This document shows positions 14,858 through 22,394 of a DNA stretch of 28,744 nucleotides, in pieces. Source of the stretch: Fimenecus sp045613065 (GTDB lineage: Bacteria; Bacillota; Clostridia; Oscillospirales; Acutalibacteraceae); NCBI GenBank assembly GCA_045613065.1, contig JAZLAH010000074.1, positions 1 to 28,744 on the forward strand, read 5' to 3'. The position numbers and the translations under genes are program-made. Numbering within the stretch: the first letter of the stretch is position 1; each line of letters opens with the position of its first letter. The notes beneath the pieces were generated by a model. The model searched no databases, was not told the DNA's origin, and was given only the letters and a program-made list of their open reading frames with translations.

Positions 14858-17149
14858 ATGAAAAAAATAAGCAAAATATTATCAATTATCCTCGCAATTC
14901 TAATGGTGATGTCCATCATCCCACTCACAGCAAGTGCAGCCCCATATTCTGGCACTTGTGGCGATAATCTCAATTGGTATTATAATAAGCAAACAGAACG
15001 TTTGACGATTAGAGGTACTGGTGCCATGTATGATTACCAACCTGATAATCGTCCATGGGTGGAACTTGAAGATGATATTTCATCAATTATTTTGGATGAT
15101 GGAATAACATCAATTGGCGATTACGCCTTTTATGGTTGTGGTATGATTCTCACAGTAAAAATTCCTGATAGTGTTCAAACACTTGGTGATAAAGCTTTTT
15201 ATTCTTGTGATAAACTACGTAATGTAACATTTGGCAACGGTTTGATTTCAATCGGAAATTCTGCATTTGAATACTGCAAAAATCTTGAAGAGACAGTGAT
15301 TCCGGATAGTACAACATTAATTGGCGAGTGTGCATTTAAGGAATGTGGAAAACTTAATAGAATAAATATCCCTAATGGCGTAACCGAAATAAACTGTCAA
15401 ACCTTTGAATTTTGCGAGAATCTTATAAGCATCATTATCCCTGACACTGTGATAACAATTGGTAATTCTGCTTTTGATGACTGTAACAGCCTTACAAATG
15501 TTTATTATGGTGGTACAGAAAACAATTTTAATGAAATTATAATTGGTAGTTGCAACACTTCTTTACTAAATGCAACAACTTATTATGAGGAAAAGCCATT
15601 AGGCTTTTGTGGTGATAATCTTATATGGAAATTTGATGAAGATACAGGAAATTTGACTATTTCAGGTAATGGTGCGATGGATGATTATCCTAGTGCAGAT
15701 TTTCATCCTTGGGATGCCTATGAAGAAGATATTGTAAATGTTATAGTCAACGATGGAGTAACAACGATAGGGGTGTATGCTTTTTTTGGTTGTAATAATA
15801 TTGTGAGTATAACAGTTCCAACGAGTGTAACTGAAATAAAAACAAATTACTTTGATGACGGTCTAATCCTGTATTATAAAGGAACACTAGCGCAGTGTGA
15901 AGAATTATTAGCTAATAGTAGTGACTCGTCAAAATATCTTAAAACATGCACAATAATTTGTAAAGATGGTACTATTAATGATACAATCTTTTTATCTGGA
16001 AATTGTGGTGATAATCTTACATGGATTTTTAATGAAGAAACAAATACATTGACGATTTCAGGTACAGGTGATATGTATGATTATGAAATTAATGACGTGT
16101 CAGGCTTTATCAACCAACCATGGAGTGATTTCAGCAGAAATATCAAGCATATCGTTGTTGAAGATGGTGTAACAAGTATTGGTGAAGCTGCATTTACTTC
16201 TTGCGATGTTACCGATATTACAATTGGCGATAGTGTAGCATCAATCGGCAGTGAAGCAATAAAGTATTGTGATTACCTTACTGAAATAATCGTTGATGAA
16301 GATAACCAATATTATTCAAATGATGAATTTGGTGTGCTTTTCAATAAGGATAAAACAACATTGATTCATTATCCTATTGGTAACCAAAGAGAAAACTATA
16401 CTATTCCTGATGGTGTTAAAGTTATTGGAACATATGCATTCGATAAATGCAACAAAACTCTTTTAAAAGTAACTATTCCGAAAAGTGTAACAACAATTGA
16501 AAAATTTGCTTTTAATGTGACCGGTTTCTTGGCATATTATAAAGTTGATTATGTAGGCACACAATCCGAATGGAATTTGGTTTCTGTTGATGAAACAAAT
16601 GATATGTTAGTAACTTGCCTGGAATCAGAACATCAACATGAATATAAAACAGTTGTGAATGCACCAACTTGCACAGAACAGGGTTATACAACCTATACTT
16701 GCGAGTGTGGTGACAGCTATGTTGATGATTATGTTGATGCATTAGGTCATACAGAAGAAATCATCCCTGCAGTAGCACCAACCTGTACAGAAACAGGACT
16801 TACAGAGGGTGCAAAATGTTCAGTTTGTGGTGAAACACTTACAGAGCAGAAAGAACTTCCTGTAAATGGTCATACACCTGCAAATGCAGTTGAAGAAAAT
16901 TATGTTACACCAACTTGCACTGAAAGTGGTAGTAAGGATGTAGTTATTTATTGCACTGAGTGTGACAAAGAAATCAGCAGAGAAACTGAAACTAACGAAG
17001 CAACAGGTCACGCAGATAACGATGGTGATGGCTACTGTGATGCTTGTAACGAACAACTTAGCGAAAATAATAATGATATTATTAGTGTGATTATAAGTTT
17101 AATCCAAAGAATCATTAATCTCATAATGGAGTTTTTGGGTATGAATTAA
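14858..17149 (+). CDS. BspA-like leucine-rich-repeat secreted surface protein
   Basis: A 763-residue exported protein. The signal peptide (1-27) ends in TASA. Three modules each begin with a CGDNLxW...LTIxGxGxMxDY unit (about residues 34, 251 and 383) and continue into LRR_5 repeats of the type VTSIGxxAFxxC...ITIPDSVxxIG, reaching residue 555. A linker EHQHEYK leads into Cys-rich repeats (600-730) built on PTCTExGxxxxxCxxC, ending in HADNDGDGYCDAC. The tail (740-763) is an amphipathic, hydrophobic helix. There is no LPXTG or SLH anchor. Family members bind host or plant surfaces, or other cells; a specific ligand cannot be inferred. A GGAGGAAATTATT ribosome site fixes the start. Confidence 0.9.
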   Translation: MKKISKILSIILAILMVMSIIPLTASAAPYSGTCGDNLNWYYNKQTERLTIRGTGAMYDYQPDNRPWVELEDDISSIILDDGITSIGDYAFYGCGMILTVKIPDSVQTLGDKAFYSCDKLRNVTFGNGLISIGNSAFEYCKNLEETVIPDSTTLIGECAFKECGKLNRINIPNGVTEINCQTFEFCENLISIIIPDTVITIGNSAFDDCNSLTNVYYGGTENNFNEIIIGSCNTSLLNATTYYEEKPLGFCGDNLIWKFDEDTGNLTISGNGAMDDYPSADFHPWDAYEEDIVNVIVNDGVTTIGVYAFFGCNNIVSITVPTSVTEIKTNYFDDGLILYYKGTLAQCEELLANSSDSSKYLKTCTIICKDGTINDTIFLSGNCGDNLTWIFNEETNTLTISGTGDMYDYEINDVSGFINQPWSDFSRNIKHIVVEDGVTSIGEAAFTSCDVTDITIGDSVASIGSEAIKYCDYLTEIIVDEDNQYYSNDEFGVLFNKDKTTLIHYPIGNQRENYTIPDGVKVIGTYAFDKCNKTLLKVTIPKSVTTIEKFAFNVTGFLAYYKVDYVGTQSEWNLVSVDETNDMLVTCLESEHQHEYKTVVNAPTCTEQGYTTYTCECGDSYVDDYVDALGHTEEIIPAVAPTCTETGLTEGAKCSVCGETLTEQKELPVNGHTPANAVEENYVTPTCTESGSKDVVIYCTECDKEISRETETNEATGHADNDGDGYCDACNEQLSENNNDIISVIISLIQRIINLIMEFLGMN

Positions 17150-17184
17150 GCTTGTGAATGTCGATTAGCATATTATTAATATAC

Positions 17185-17222
17185 AACAAGGAAGATTGTA
17201 AACAATCTTCCTTGTTTCTTTT
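17185..17222 (+). terminator. Terminator of the LRR gene
   Basis: A perfect 14-bp stem (17185-17198 with 17203-17216) with a TAAA loop is followed by TCTTTTTT. It lies between convergent genes and has little T-run on the minus strand. Confidence 0.85.
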
Positions 17223-18176
17223 TTAATATCCAATTTGTTTTGCTGTTTCTTTCAGAAAATTACAAGAATTAATAAATGCAGTTCTTTCATTTTCTTTCAG
17301 GTCAAGAACTATGATATCTTCAATTCCATTTCGTCCTATAATTGATGGTAAGCCGACATAAACATTATTGATGCCATATTGTCCATTAAGCGAAACAGAA
17401 ACAGTTAATGCGCTTTTTTCATCACCAAAAATTGCTCTTACGATTCTTACGAGCGCCATTCCTATTCCATAGTAAGTGGCTTGTTTTGCCTTAATTATCT
17501 CTTGTGCTGCACAAGTAACATTATTACTTATTTTATTTAAATCTTCAAAGTTAAATTTTCCATTTGATGAGTCAATAATATCATAAATTTTTTTAGTAGT
17601 AATATATGCTTGTGACCAAGGAACAATTTCGCTGTCACCATGTTCTCCTATAACATATGCGTGCACATTTCTCGGGTCAATTGAAAAGTAATTTCCTAAC
17701 AAATAACGGAGCCTTGCTGTGTCAAGTGTTGTGCCGCTACCAATTACTTTTGATGGATTGAATCCCGATAATTCAAGTGTAATTTTTGTCATAATATCAA
17801 CAGGATTTGTTGCTACAAGAAAAATTCCATCAAACCCACTTTTAACAATCGGGTCTATAATTGATTTGAATACTTCGAAATTTCTGTTAAGAAGGGAAAT
17901 TCTGTCTTCTCCTTCTTTTTGGTTGACACCTGCAGCAATAACAACAATATCTGCATCGTTGCAATCACAGTATTCACCATCATAAATCAGCATATTTCTT
18001 TTTGCAAAAGGAAGACCATGATTTAAGTCCATAGCTTCACCATGCGCTTTTGCTTTATTAATATCTATTAGTACAAGTTGGTCGCATTCTCCACTATTTA
18101 AAAGTGCATAAGCAAAACTCATTCCAACAAAACCAGTACCAACAAGTGCTACTTTTTTTAAGTCATTGTTTTTCAT
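17223..18176 (-). CDS. ldh: L-lactate dehydrogenase
   Basis: A 317-residue cytoplasmic enzyme that reduces pyruvate to L-lactate with NADH, regenerating NAD+ for glycolysis. The Rossmann motif is VGTGFVGMSFA (residues 12-22). The active-site loop reads AGVNQKEGEDR: Gln at the position that favours pyruvate over oxaloacetate, and the catalytic Arg. The Asp-His pair is present in TTLDTARLR (Asp and substrate-binding Arg) and IGEHGDSE (proton-relay His). Length fits the family. An AAAGGATG ribosome site precedes the ATG. It starts 11 bases after the asnB stop on the same strand, so it is probably cotranscribed with asnB. Confidence 0.95.
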   Translation of the reverse strand: MKNNDLKKVALVGTGFVGMSFAYALLNSGECDQLVLIDINKAKAHGEAMDLNHGLPFAKRNMLIYDGEYCDCNDADIVVIAAGVNQKEGEDRISLLNRNFEVFKSIIDPIVKSGFDGIFLVATNPVDIMTKITLELSGFNPSKVIGSGTTLDTARLRYLLGNYFSIDPRNVHAYVIGEHGDSEIVPWSQAYITTKKIYDIIDSSNGKFNFEDLNKISNNVTCAAQEIIKAKQATYYGIGMALVRIVRAIFGDEKSALTVSVSLNGQYGINNVYVGLPSIIGRNGIEDIIVLDLKENERTAFINSCNFLKETAKQIGY

Positions 18177-18187
18177 ATTATCATCCT

Positions 18188-20017
18188 TTATATTATTCTT
18201 ACTTTGTATTTTTCAAGCCAATAATTTATCTGTATAAAATATGCTATCGTCTGTGGTGTTGTCATTAACTGACCATACCAAGGTATTGTTTCATCAGTAG
18301 TTAATATTTTTTTCAATTCTTCTTTTTTTATGAATGATAATATTGGTGAATTTTCATTTTGAATTATTTCTTGCAACAAATTTGAAACGATATATAAATA
18401 TTCTGGGTTATGAGTCTTTGGATATGGGCTTTTCTTTCGCCACAAGATTTCGTCAGGTAAAAAATCTTTAACAGCTTCTCTTAATAAGCCTTTTTCATAT
18501 GACTTATAGTCTTTGTATTCCCAAGGAACGGAATACAGATATTCGGCAATTCTGTAATCACAAAACGGCACTCTAACTTCAAGTCCGTTATACATACTCA
18601 TCCTGTCTTTTCGGTCAAGAAGTGTTTGCATAAACCAATCTGAGTTTAACTTTATCATTTCTTTCATACGTGATTCAAGAGGAGATATATTATCAATTTT
18701 TGAAGTGTTTATTATAGTGTCTTTATATCTTGAACATACAAATTCTGACGCATCAGGTAATTTAATATCATCTTTTATAAATGATTTTCTGTATGATGTT
18801 GATTGAGCCCATGGAAATCCGTTAATTGCCCTTATTTCTTTATCACGATACCAAGGATAACCACCAAAAATTTCGTCTGCACATTCACCTGAAAGAGCAA
18901 CTGTACAATGCTTTTTTATCTCTTTACAGAAAAGTAATAATGACGAATCAACATCAGCCATTCCCGGTAAATCTCGTGCATCCACAGCCATATATAACGC
19001 ATCAGCAAGGTCCTTGTTATTTAATGTAATTAAGTGATGTTCACAGCCAAGATATTCAACCATTTTACAAATAAAATCATTGTCATTATTAGGTTGAAAT
19101 TTACTTTTCTTAAAAAAGTTATCATTATTTTCGTAAGTAACAGAAAATGTTTTTAATTGCTTACCTTTATCATTGAAGTATCGATTAGCAATTGATGAAA
19201 TAATACTAGAATCAAGTCCTCCTGAAAGAAATGTTCCAACAGGAACGTCAGATGTTAACTGTCTTGTAATAGAATCCTTGACTAAAAATCGCACTTTTTC
19301 AACCGTATCTTCGAAGCTATCATTATGTTGCTTATCGCATAATGTCCAGTATTTTCGAATTTTTATTCCTGTTTTATTGTAGTATCCGCAACAAGCTGGT
19401 TTTAGTTCTTGAATATCTTTAAAAACACCACATCCTGGGGTTCTTCCAGGACCTATAAACATAATTTCTGCAATTGAATTTTCGTCTATAATTGGCTCTA
19501 TATATTTATGTTCAAGTAATGCTTTTATCTCTGAGCCAAAAATAAATGATTCATTTTTTATAGAATAAAAAAATGGTTTTACACCGATTCTATCTCGAGC
19601 AAAAAATAAATTTTTTTCACATTCATTCCATATTGCAAAAGCAAAAATGCCGTTAAACTTTATTAAACATTCTTCTTTCCACTGAATAAAAGCCTTTAAT
19701 ACAACTTCTGTATCAGAATGTGTCAAAAATACATACCCAAATGATTTTAATTCGTTTCTAATCTCATCAGTATTATATAATTCTCCATTATAGACAATTG
19801 AATATTCGTTTTCACCATATTTTACAGTCATAGGTTGAATGCCATTTTCAACATCAATAACACTTAATCGTGTATGAATTAAAGCTGTATTATCTTTTAT
19901 ATAAATTCCATTTTGGTCAGGTCCTCGTGGAGATAAAACCTTTTGCATTTTCAAAAATGAGTCTTTATTTTTAAAAATCGAATTTGAATAAGAAACTTCA
20001 CCTGCAATACCACACAT
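18188..20017 (-). CDS. asnB: Asparagine synthase (glutamine-hydrolysing)
   Basis: A 609-residue two-domain enzyme that makes asparagine from aspartate, glutamine and ATP. The N-terminal class II glutaminase begins MCGIAGE, so Cys2 becomes the N-terminal nucleophile after Met removal. RLSVID and NGELYN glutamine-binding motifs follow. The synthetase domain has the PP-loop SGGLDSS (265-271) and SGECADEIFGGY from 376, where a Cys replaces the common Gly of SGEGADE. The start is ATG 20017, which follows GAGGTG by six bases and exposes the catalytic Cys; a GTG three codons upstream would bury it. It is the first gene of an asnB-ldh transcript. Nearby polysaccharide genes make an amidotransferase role in a modified substrate possible, but free asparagine is more likely. 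Confidence 0.92.
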   Translation of the reverse strand: MCGIAGEVSYSNSIFKNKDSFLKMQKVLSPRGPDQNGIYIKDNTALIHTRLSVIDVENGIQPMTVKYGENEYSIVYNGELYNTDEIRNELKSFGYVFLTHSDTEVVLKAFIQWKEECLIKFNGIFAFAIWNECEKNLFFARDRIGVKPFFYSIKNESFIFGSEIKALLEHKYIEPIIDENSIAEIMFIGPGRTPGCGVFKDIQELKPACCGYYNKTGIKIRKYWTLCDKQHNDSFEDTVEKVRFLVKDSITRQLTSDVPVGTFLSGGLDSSIISSIANRYFNDKGKQLKTFSVTYENNDNFFKKSKFQPNNDNDFICKMVEYLGCEHHLITLNNKDLADALYMAVDARDLPGMADVDSSLLLFCKEIKKHCTVALSGECADEIFGGYPWYRDKEIRAINGFPWAQSTSYRKSFIKDDIKLPDASEFVCSRYKDTIINTSKIDNISPLESRMKEMIKLNSDWFMQTLLDRKDRMSMYNGLEVRVPFCDYRIAEYLYSVPWEYKDYKSYEKGLLREAVKDFLPDEILWRKKSPYPKTHNPEYLYIVSNLLQEIIQNENSPILSFIKKEELKKILTTDETIPWYGQLMTTPQTIAYFIQINYWLEKYKVRII

Positions 20018-20039
20018 ATATATCACCTCAAATTATTGC

Positions 20040-20068
20040 TTCATAATAGAATATGTTTTAATATTCAA
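20040..20068 (-). promoter_or_regulatory. Possible promoter of asnB-ldh
   Basis: On the minus strand TTGAAT (20068-20063), 17 bases and TATGAA (20045-20040). The -35 is one arm of an inverted repeat in the divergent asnB/GH28 intergenic region. Confidence 0.4.
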
Positions 20069-20098
20069 AAAATACTAAAAATTCTTTTATTTTTGAAT
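20063..20098. repeat. Inverted repeat between divergent asnB and GH28 genes
   Basis: ATTCAAAAA (20063-20071) and TTTTTGAAT (20090-20098) are perfect 9-base inverted arms 18 bases apart. They could be paired operator half-sites or chance AT-rich symmetry. Confidence 0.4.
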
Positions 20099-20132
20099 GT
20101 ATTGTGATAATATACATTAAGAGGTGATTGAT

Positions 20133-21671
20133 ATGTCCCGAATTTTAAATCATTTTGGTTCATTTTTCCCAAAACTTCAAAAAGATTTTAAAATATATGA
20201 TGGAGAAGTTTTTTCTGAAGTTTATGACGGAGATTTTTACAAAGAAGTACCATTTTCAAAATATTTAAACTTTAATTTGCAGCTACCATTGGATGGTGCA
20301 GTATATATTCGTGACTTTGGTGCTATATCCAACAACTCTGCTATAAATAATGCAATTTCCATTAATTCTGCAATTGATTATTGCAATAAAAATGGTGGAG
20401 GAATAGTTGTAGTAGATAATGGTGCGTATACAAGTGGAACAATACATTTAAAAAGTAATGTTGTTTTATATCTCGAAAAAGATTCTTCTATTGTTGCATC
20501 ACATAATACGGATGACTATACAGAAAACGCATTGATTTATGCTGACAATTGTGAAAACATTGGTATTGTTGGTCCTGGTAAAATTTGTGGTGAAGGTAAT
20601 TTCTTTTCTTTAAAACCACATTTACCACCAAAAACAGAACCGTTTAAAAATACACTTGACGTGTGGGATTTAAGGCAAGAATACAGAAAAAGAATTCGAT
20701 TTCCACATAAAAGTAAGTATGGTTACTTAATGCTTTTGAAGAATTGTAATAGAATTAAACTTTATAATTTAATTATAGAAAATGCAGCTATGTGGACCGT
20801 AAACATTAATTCATCAAATGATGTTAATATTTCGAATGTTGTAATTAACAACAATCGTCATATTGCAAACTGTGATGGCATAGATATATGTGGTTCATCA
20901 AATGTCGTTGTGAAAAAATGCTTTATTTCAACTGCAGATGATGGTATTGCACTTAAAAATAATATGAGTGTTACAACATCAGGTGATGATGGTCTTAAAG
21001 TTAAGAATAACCTTGATGTAGCTTGTAAAAATGGTATGAGCAACATTTACATTCACGATTGTGAAGTTGTATCTTGTACAAATGCATTTAAAATTGGCAC
21101 AGAAACATCTTTAGATATCAGTGATGTAACTGTTGAAAATTGCAAATTCTATTTAACTGATATTTATCCTGCAGGTGTAAGTGGTATATCAATTGAATCA
21201 TGTGACGGAGCAAAAGTTAAAAATATTAATGTTTCAAATATTCAGATGGATTCAATGGGATGTCCATTGTTTATACGACTTTGTAACCGTAATGGTGATA
21301 AGAAACCTGAACTCGATGGAAAAGGTAGAATTGAAAATATTACAGTTAGAAATATAAAGGCTGATAATGTTGAAATGCCAATAATGATTATGGGAATCCC
21401 AAATCAAAAAATCAAAGATGTTACTATAGAAAATTTTGATGTTAAATATGCTAATGGAAATGACTATTTTGATTTAAGATTTAAAATTCCTGAACAGGAA
21501 CAAGAATATCCTGAATGTAACCGCTTCAGAAATATTAATGCTTATGGATTATTCTTAAGACATGCTGATAATATTCAGGTGCGAAATGTTAAGGTTCAAC
21601 CAAGATACAAAACATTAAGAACATATAAGAAAATAATTGATTGTGAAAATGTAAAAATAATGAAGGTGTAA
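20133..21671 (+). CDS. Glycoside hydrolase family 28 (polygalacturonase-like)
   Basis: A 512-residue right-handed parallel beta-helix protein. GH28 features are the N-terminal DFGAISNNSAINNAISINSAI segment, the glycine-rich NGGGIVVVDNGAYTSGTIHLKSNVVLYLE stretch in two parts, ANCDGIDI (Asp248) and TADDGIALK (Asp269, Asp270), the acid and base carboxylates. The usual GHG and RIK motifs are absent; the equivalent region reads CTNAFKIGTE, as in a bacterial GH28 subgroup. The family hydrolyses galacturonan or rhamnogalacturonan. There is no signal peptide, so it works on imported pectin fragments. The start ATG 20133 has a GAGGTGATTGAT site; an in-frame GTG at 20124 lies within it. An O-acetyltransferase follows two bases later. 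Confidence 0.88.
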   Translation: MSRILNHFGSFFPKLQKDFKIYDGEVFSEVYDGDFYKEVPFSKYLNFNLQLPLDGAVYIRDFGAISNNSAINNAISINSAIDYCNKNGGGIVVVDNGAYTSGTIHLKSNVVLYLEKDSSIVASHNTDDYTENALIYADNCENIGIVGPGKICGEGNFFSLKPHLPPKTEPFKNTLDVWDLRQEYRKRIRFPHKSKYGYLMLLKNCNRIKLYNLIIENAAMWTVNINSSNDVNISNVVINNNRHIANCDGIDICGSSNVVVKKCFISTADDGIALKNNMSVTTSGDDGLKVKNNLDVACKNGMSNIYIHDCEVVSCTNAFKIGTETSLDISDVTVENCKFYLTDIYPAGVSGISIESCDGAKVKNINVSNIQMDSMGCPLFIRLCNRNGDKKPELDGKGRIENITVRNIKADNVEMPIMIMGIPNQKIKDVTIENFDVKYANGNDYFDLRFKIPEQEQEYPECNRFRNINAYGLFLRHADNIQVRNVKVQPRYKTLRTYKKIIDCENVKIMKV

Positions 21672-21673
21672 TT

Positions 21674-22276
21674 ATGGATATTCGTGAAAAAATGCATAGT
21701 GGAGAGCTGTATCTGTCAATGGATAATGATATATTTAGTGAACAATTGACTTATCTTGAAAAACTTTATGATTATAATGCAACAAGACCTCTTGAACAGG
21801 AAAAAAGAACAGAAATGCTTAAAAACATGTTTGCCGAAATAGGTGAGGATTGTTATATTGAACCACCTCTTCATGCAAATTGGGCAGGTAAAAACGTTCA
21901 TTTTGGTAAAGGAGTTTATGCAAATTTCAACTTGACACTTGTTGATGATACCCATATTTATGTTGGTGATTATACAATGCTTGGCCCTAATGTTGTGTTA
22001 GCAACTGCTGGACATCCAATTTTGCCGGAGCTCCGACCACTTGCATATCAATTTAATATGCCTGTACATATCGGTAAAAACTGTTGGCTTGGTGCAGGAG
22101 TAGTTGTGTTACCGGGTGTTACAATCGGTGATAATTCTGTTATAGGTGCAGGAAGTATTGTTACAAAGGATATTCCTGCAAATGTAGTTGCAGTAGGTAA
22201 TCCATGTAAAGTATTACGTGAAATCAACGAGCATGATAAGGATTTTTATTACAAAGATAGAAAAATTAAGTTGTAA
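21674..22276 (+). CDS. Hexapeptide-repeat sugar O-acetyltransferase (maltose/galactoside type)
   Basis: A 200-residue trimeric left-handed beta-helix enzyme that moves acetyl from acetyl-CoA to a sugar hydroxyl. The N-terminal Mac domain (MDIREKMHSGELYLSMDNDI) precedes hexapeptide repeats from about residue 57. His114 in ATAGHP is the catalytic base, and N84 and D92 are the conserved acceptor-binding residues of the LacA/Maa group. The C-terminal VVAVGNPCKVLREI is typical. The ATG is two bases after the GH28 stop, and its GAAGGTG site lies inside the GH28 end, so the two are cotranslated. Context suggests acetylation of a pectin-derived or other plant sugar, perhaps for detoxification; the acceptor is unknown. 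Confidence 0.9.
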   Translation: MDIREKMHSGELYLSMDNDIFSEQLTYLEKLYDYNATRPLEQEKRTEMLKNMFAEIGEDCYIEPPLHANWAGKNVHFGKGVYANFNLTLVDDTHIYVGDYTMLGPNVVLATAGHPILPELRPLAYQFNMPVHIGKNCWLGAGVVVLPGVTIGDNSVIGAGSIVTKDIPANVVAVGNPCKVLREINEHDKDFYYKDRKIKL

Positions 22277-22300
22277 AGGCAGGGAATTAACCCTGCTTTT
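22275..22300 (+). terminator. Terminator after the O-acetyltransferase
   Basis: AAAGGCAGGG (22275-22284) pairs with CCCTGCTTTT (22291-22300, one G-U) around a 6-base loop. The stem begins within the stop codon. Confidence 0.75.
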
Positions 22301-22337
22301 ATATTAATAATTTTATATAATATTTATAAACTTTCTG

Positions 22338-22366
22338 TTGATTATATTTTTATAATATTGTATAAT
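22338..22366 (+). promoter_or_regulatory. Promoter of uvrB-uvrA
   Basis: TTGATT (22338-22343), 17 bases and TATAAT (22361-22366) lie 28 bases before uvrB. I did not find a clear LexA-type operator (GAACnnnnGTTC) here. Confidence 0.75.
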
Positions 22367-22394
22367 AAAAGAACAAATGTACGCGAGGTATAAA

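Noticed and set aside
20018..20132. Possible T-box leader before asnB.
   Set aside because: The leader is under 50 bases with no T-box motif, stem I or terminator/antiterminator pair.
22300..22394. LexA/SOS box before uvrB.
   Set aside because: No convincing GAACnnnnGTTC-type palindrome was found; GAACAAATGTAC at 22371-22382 matches only one half (GAAC).
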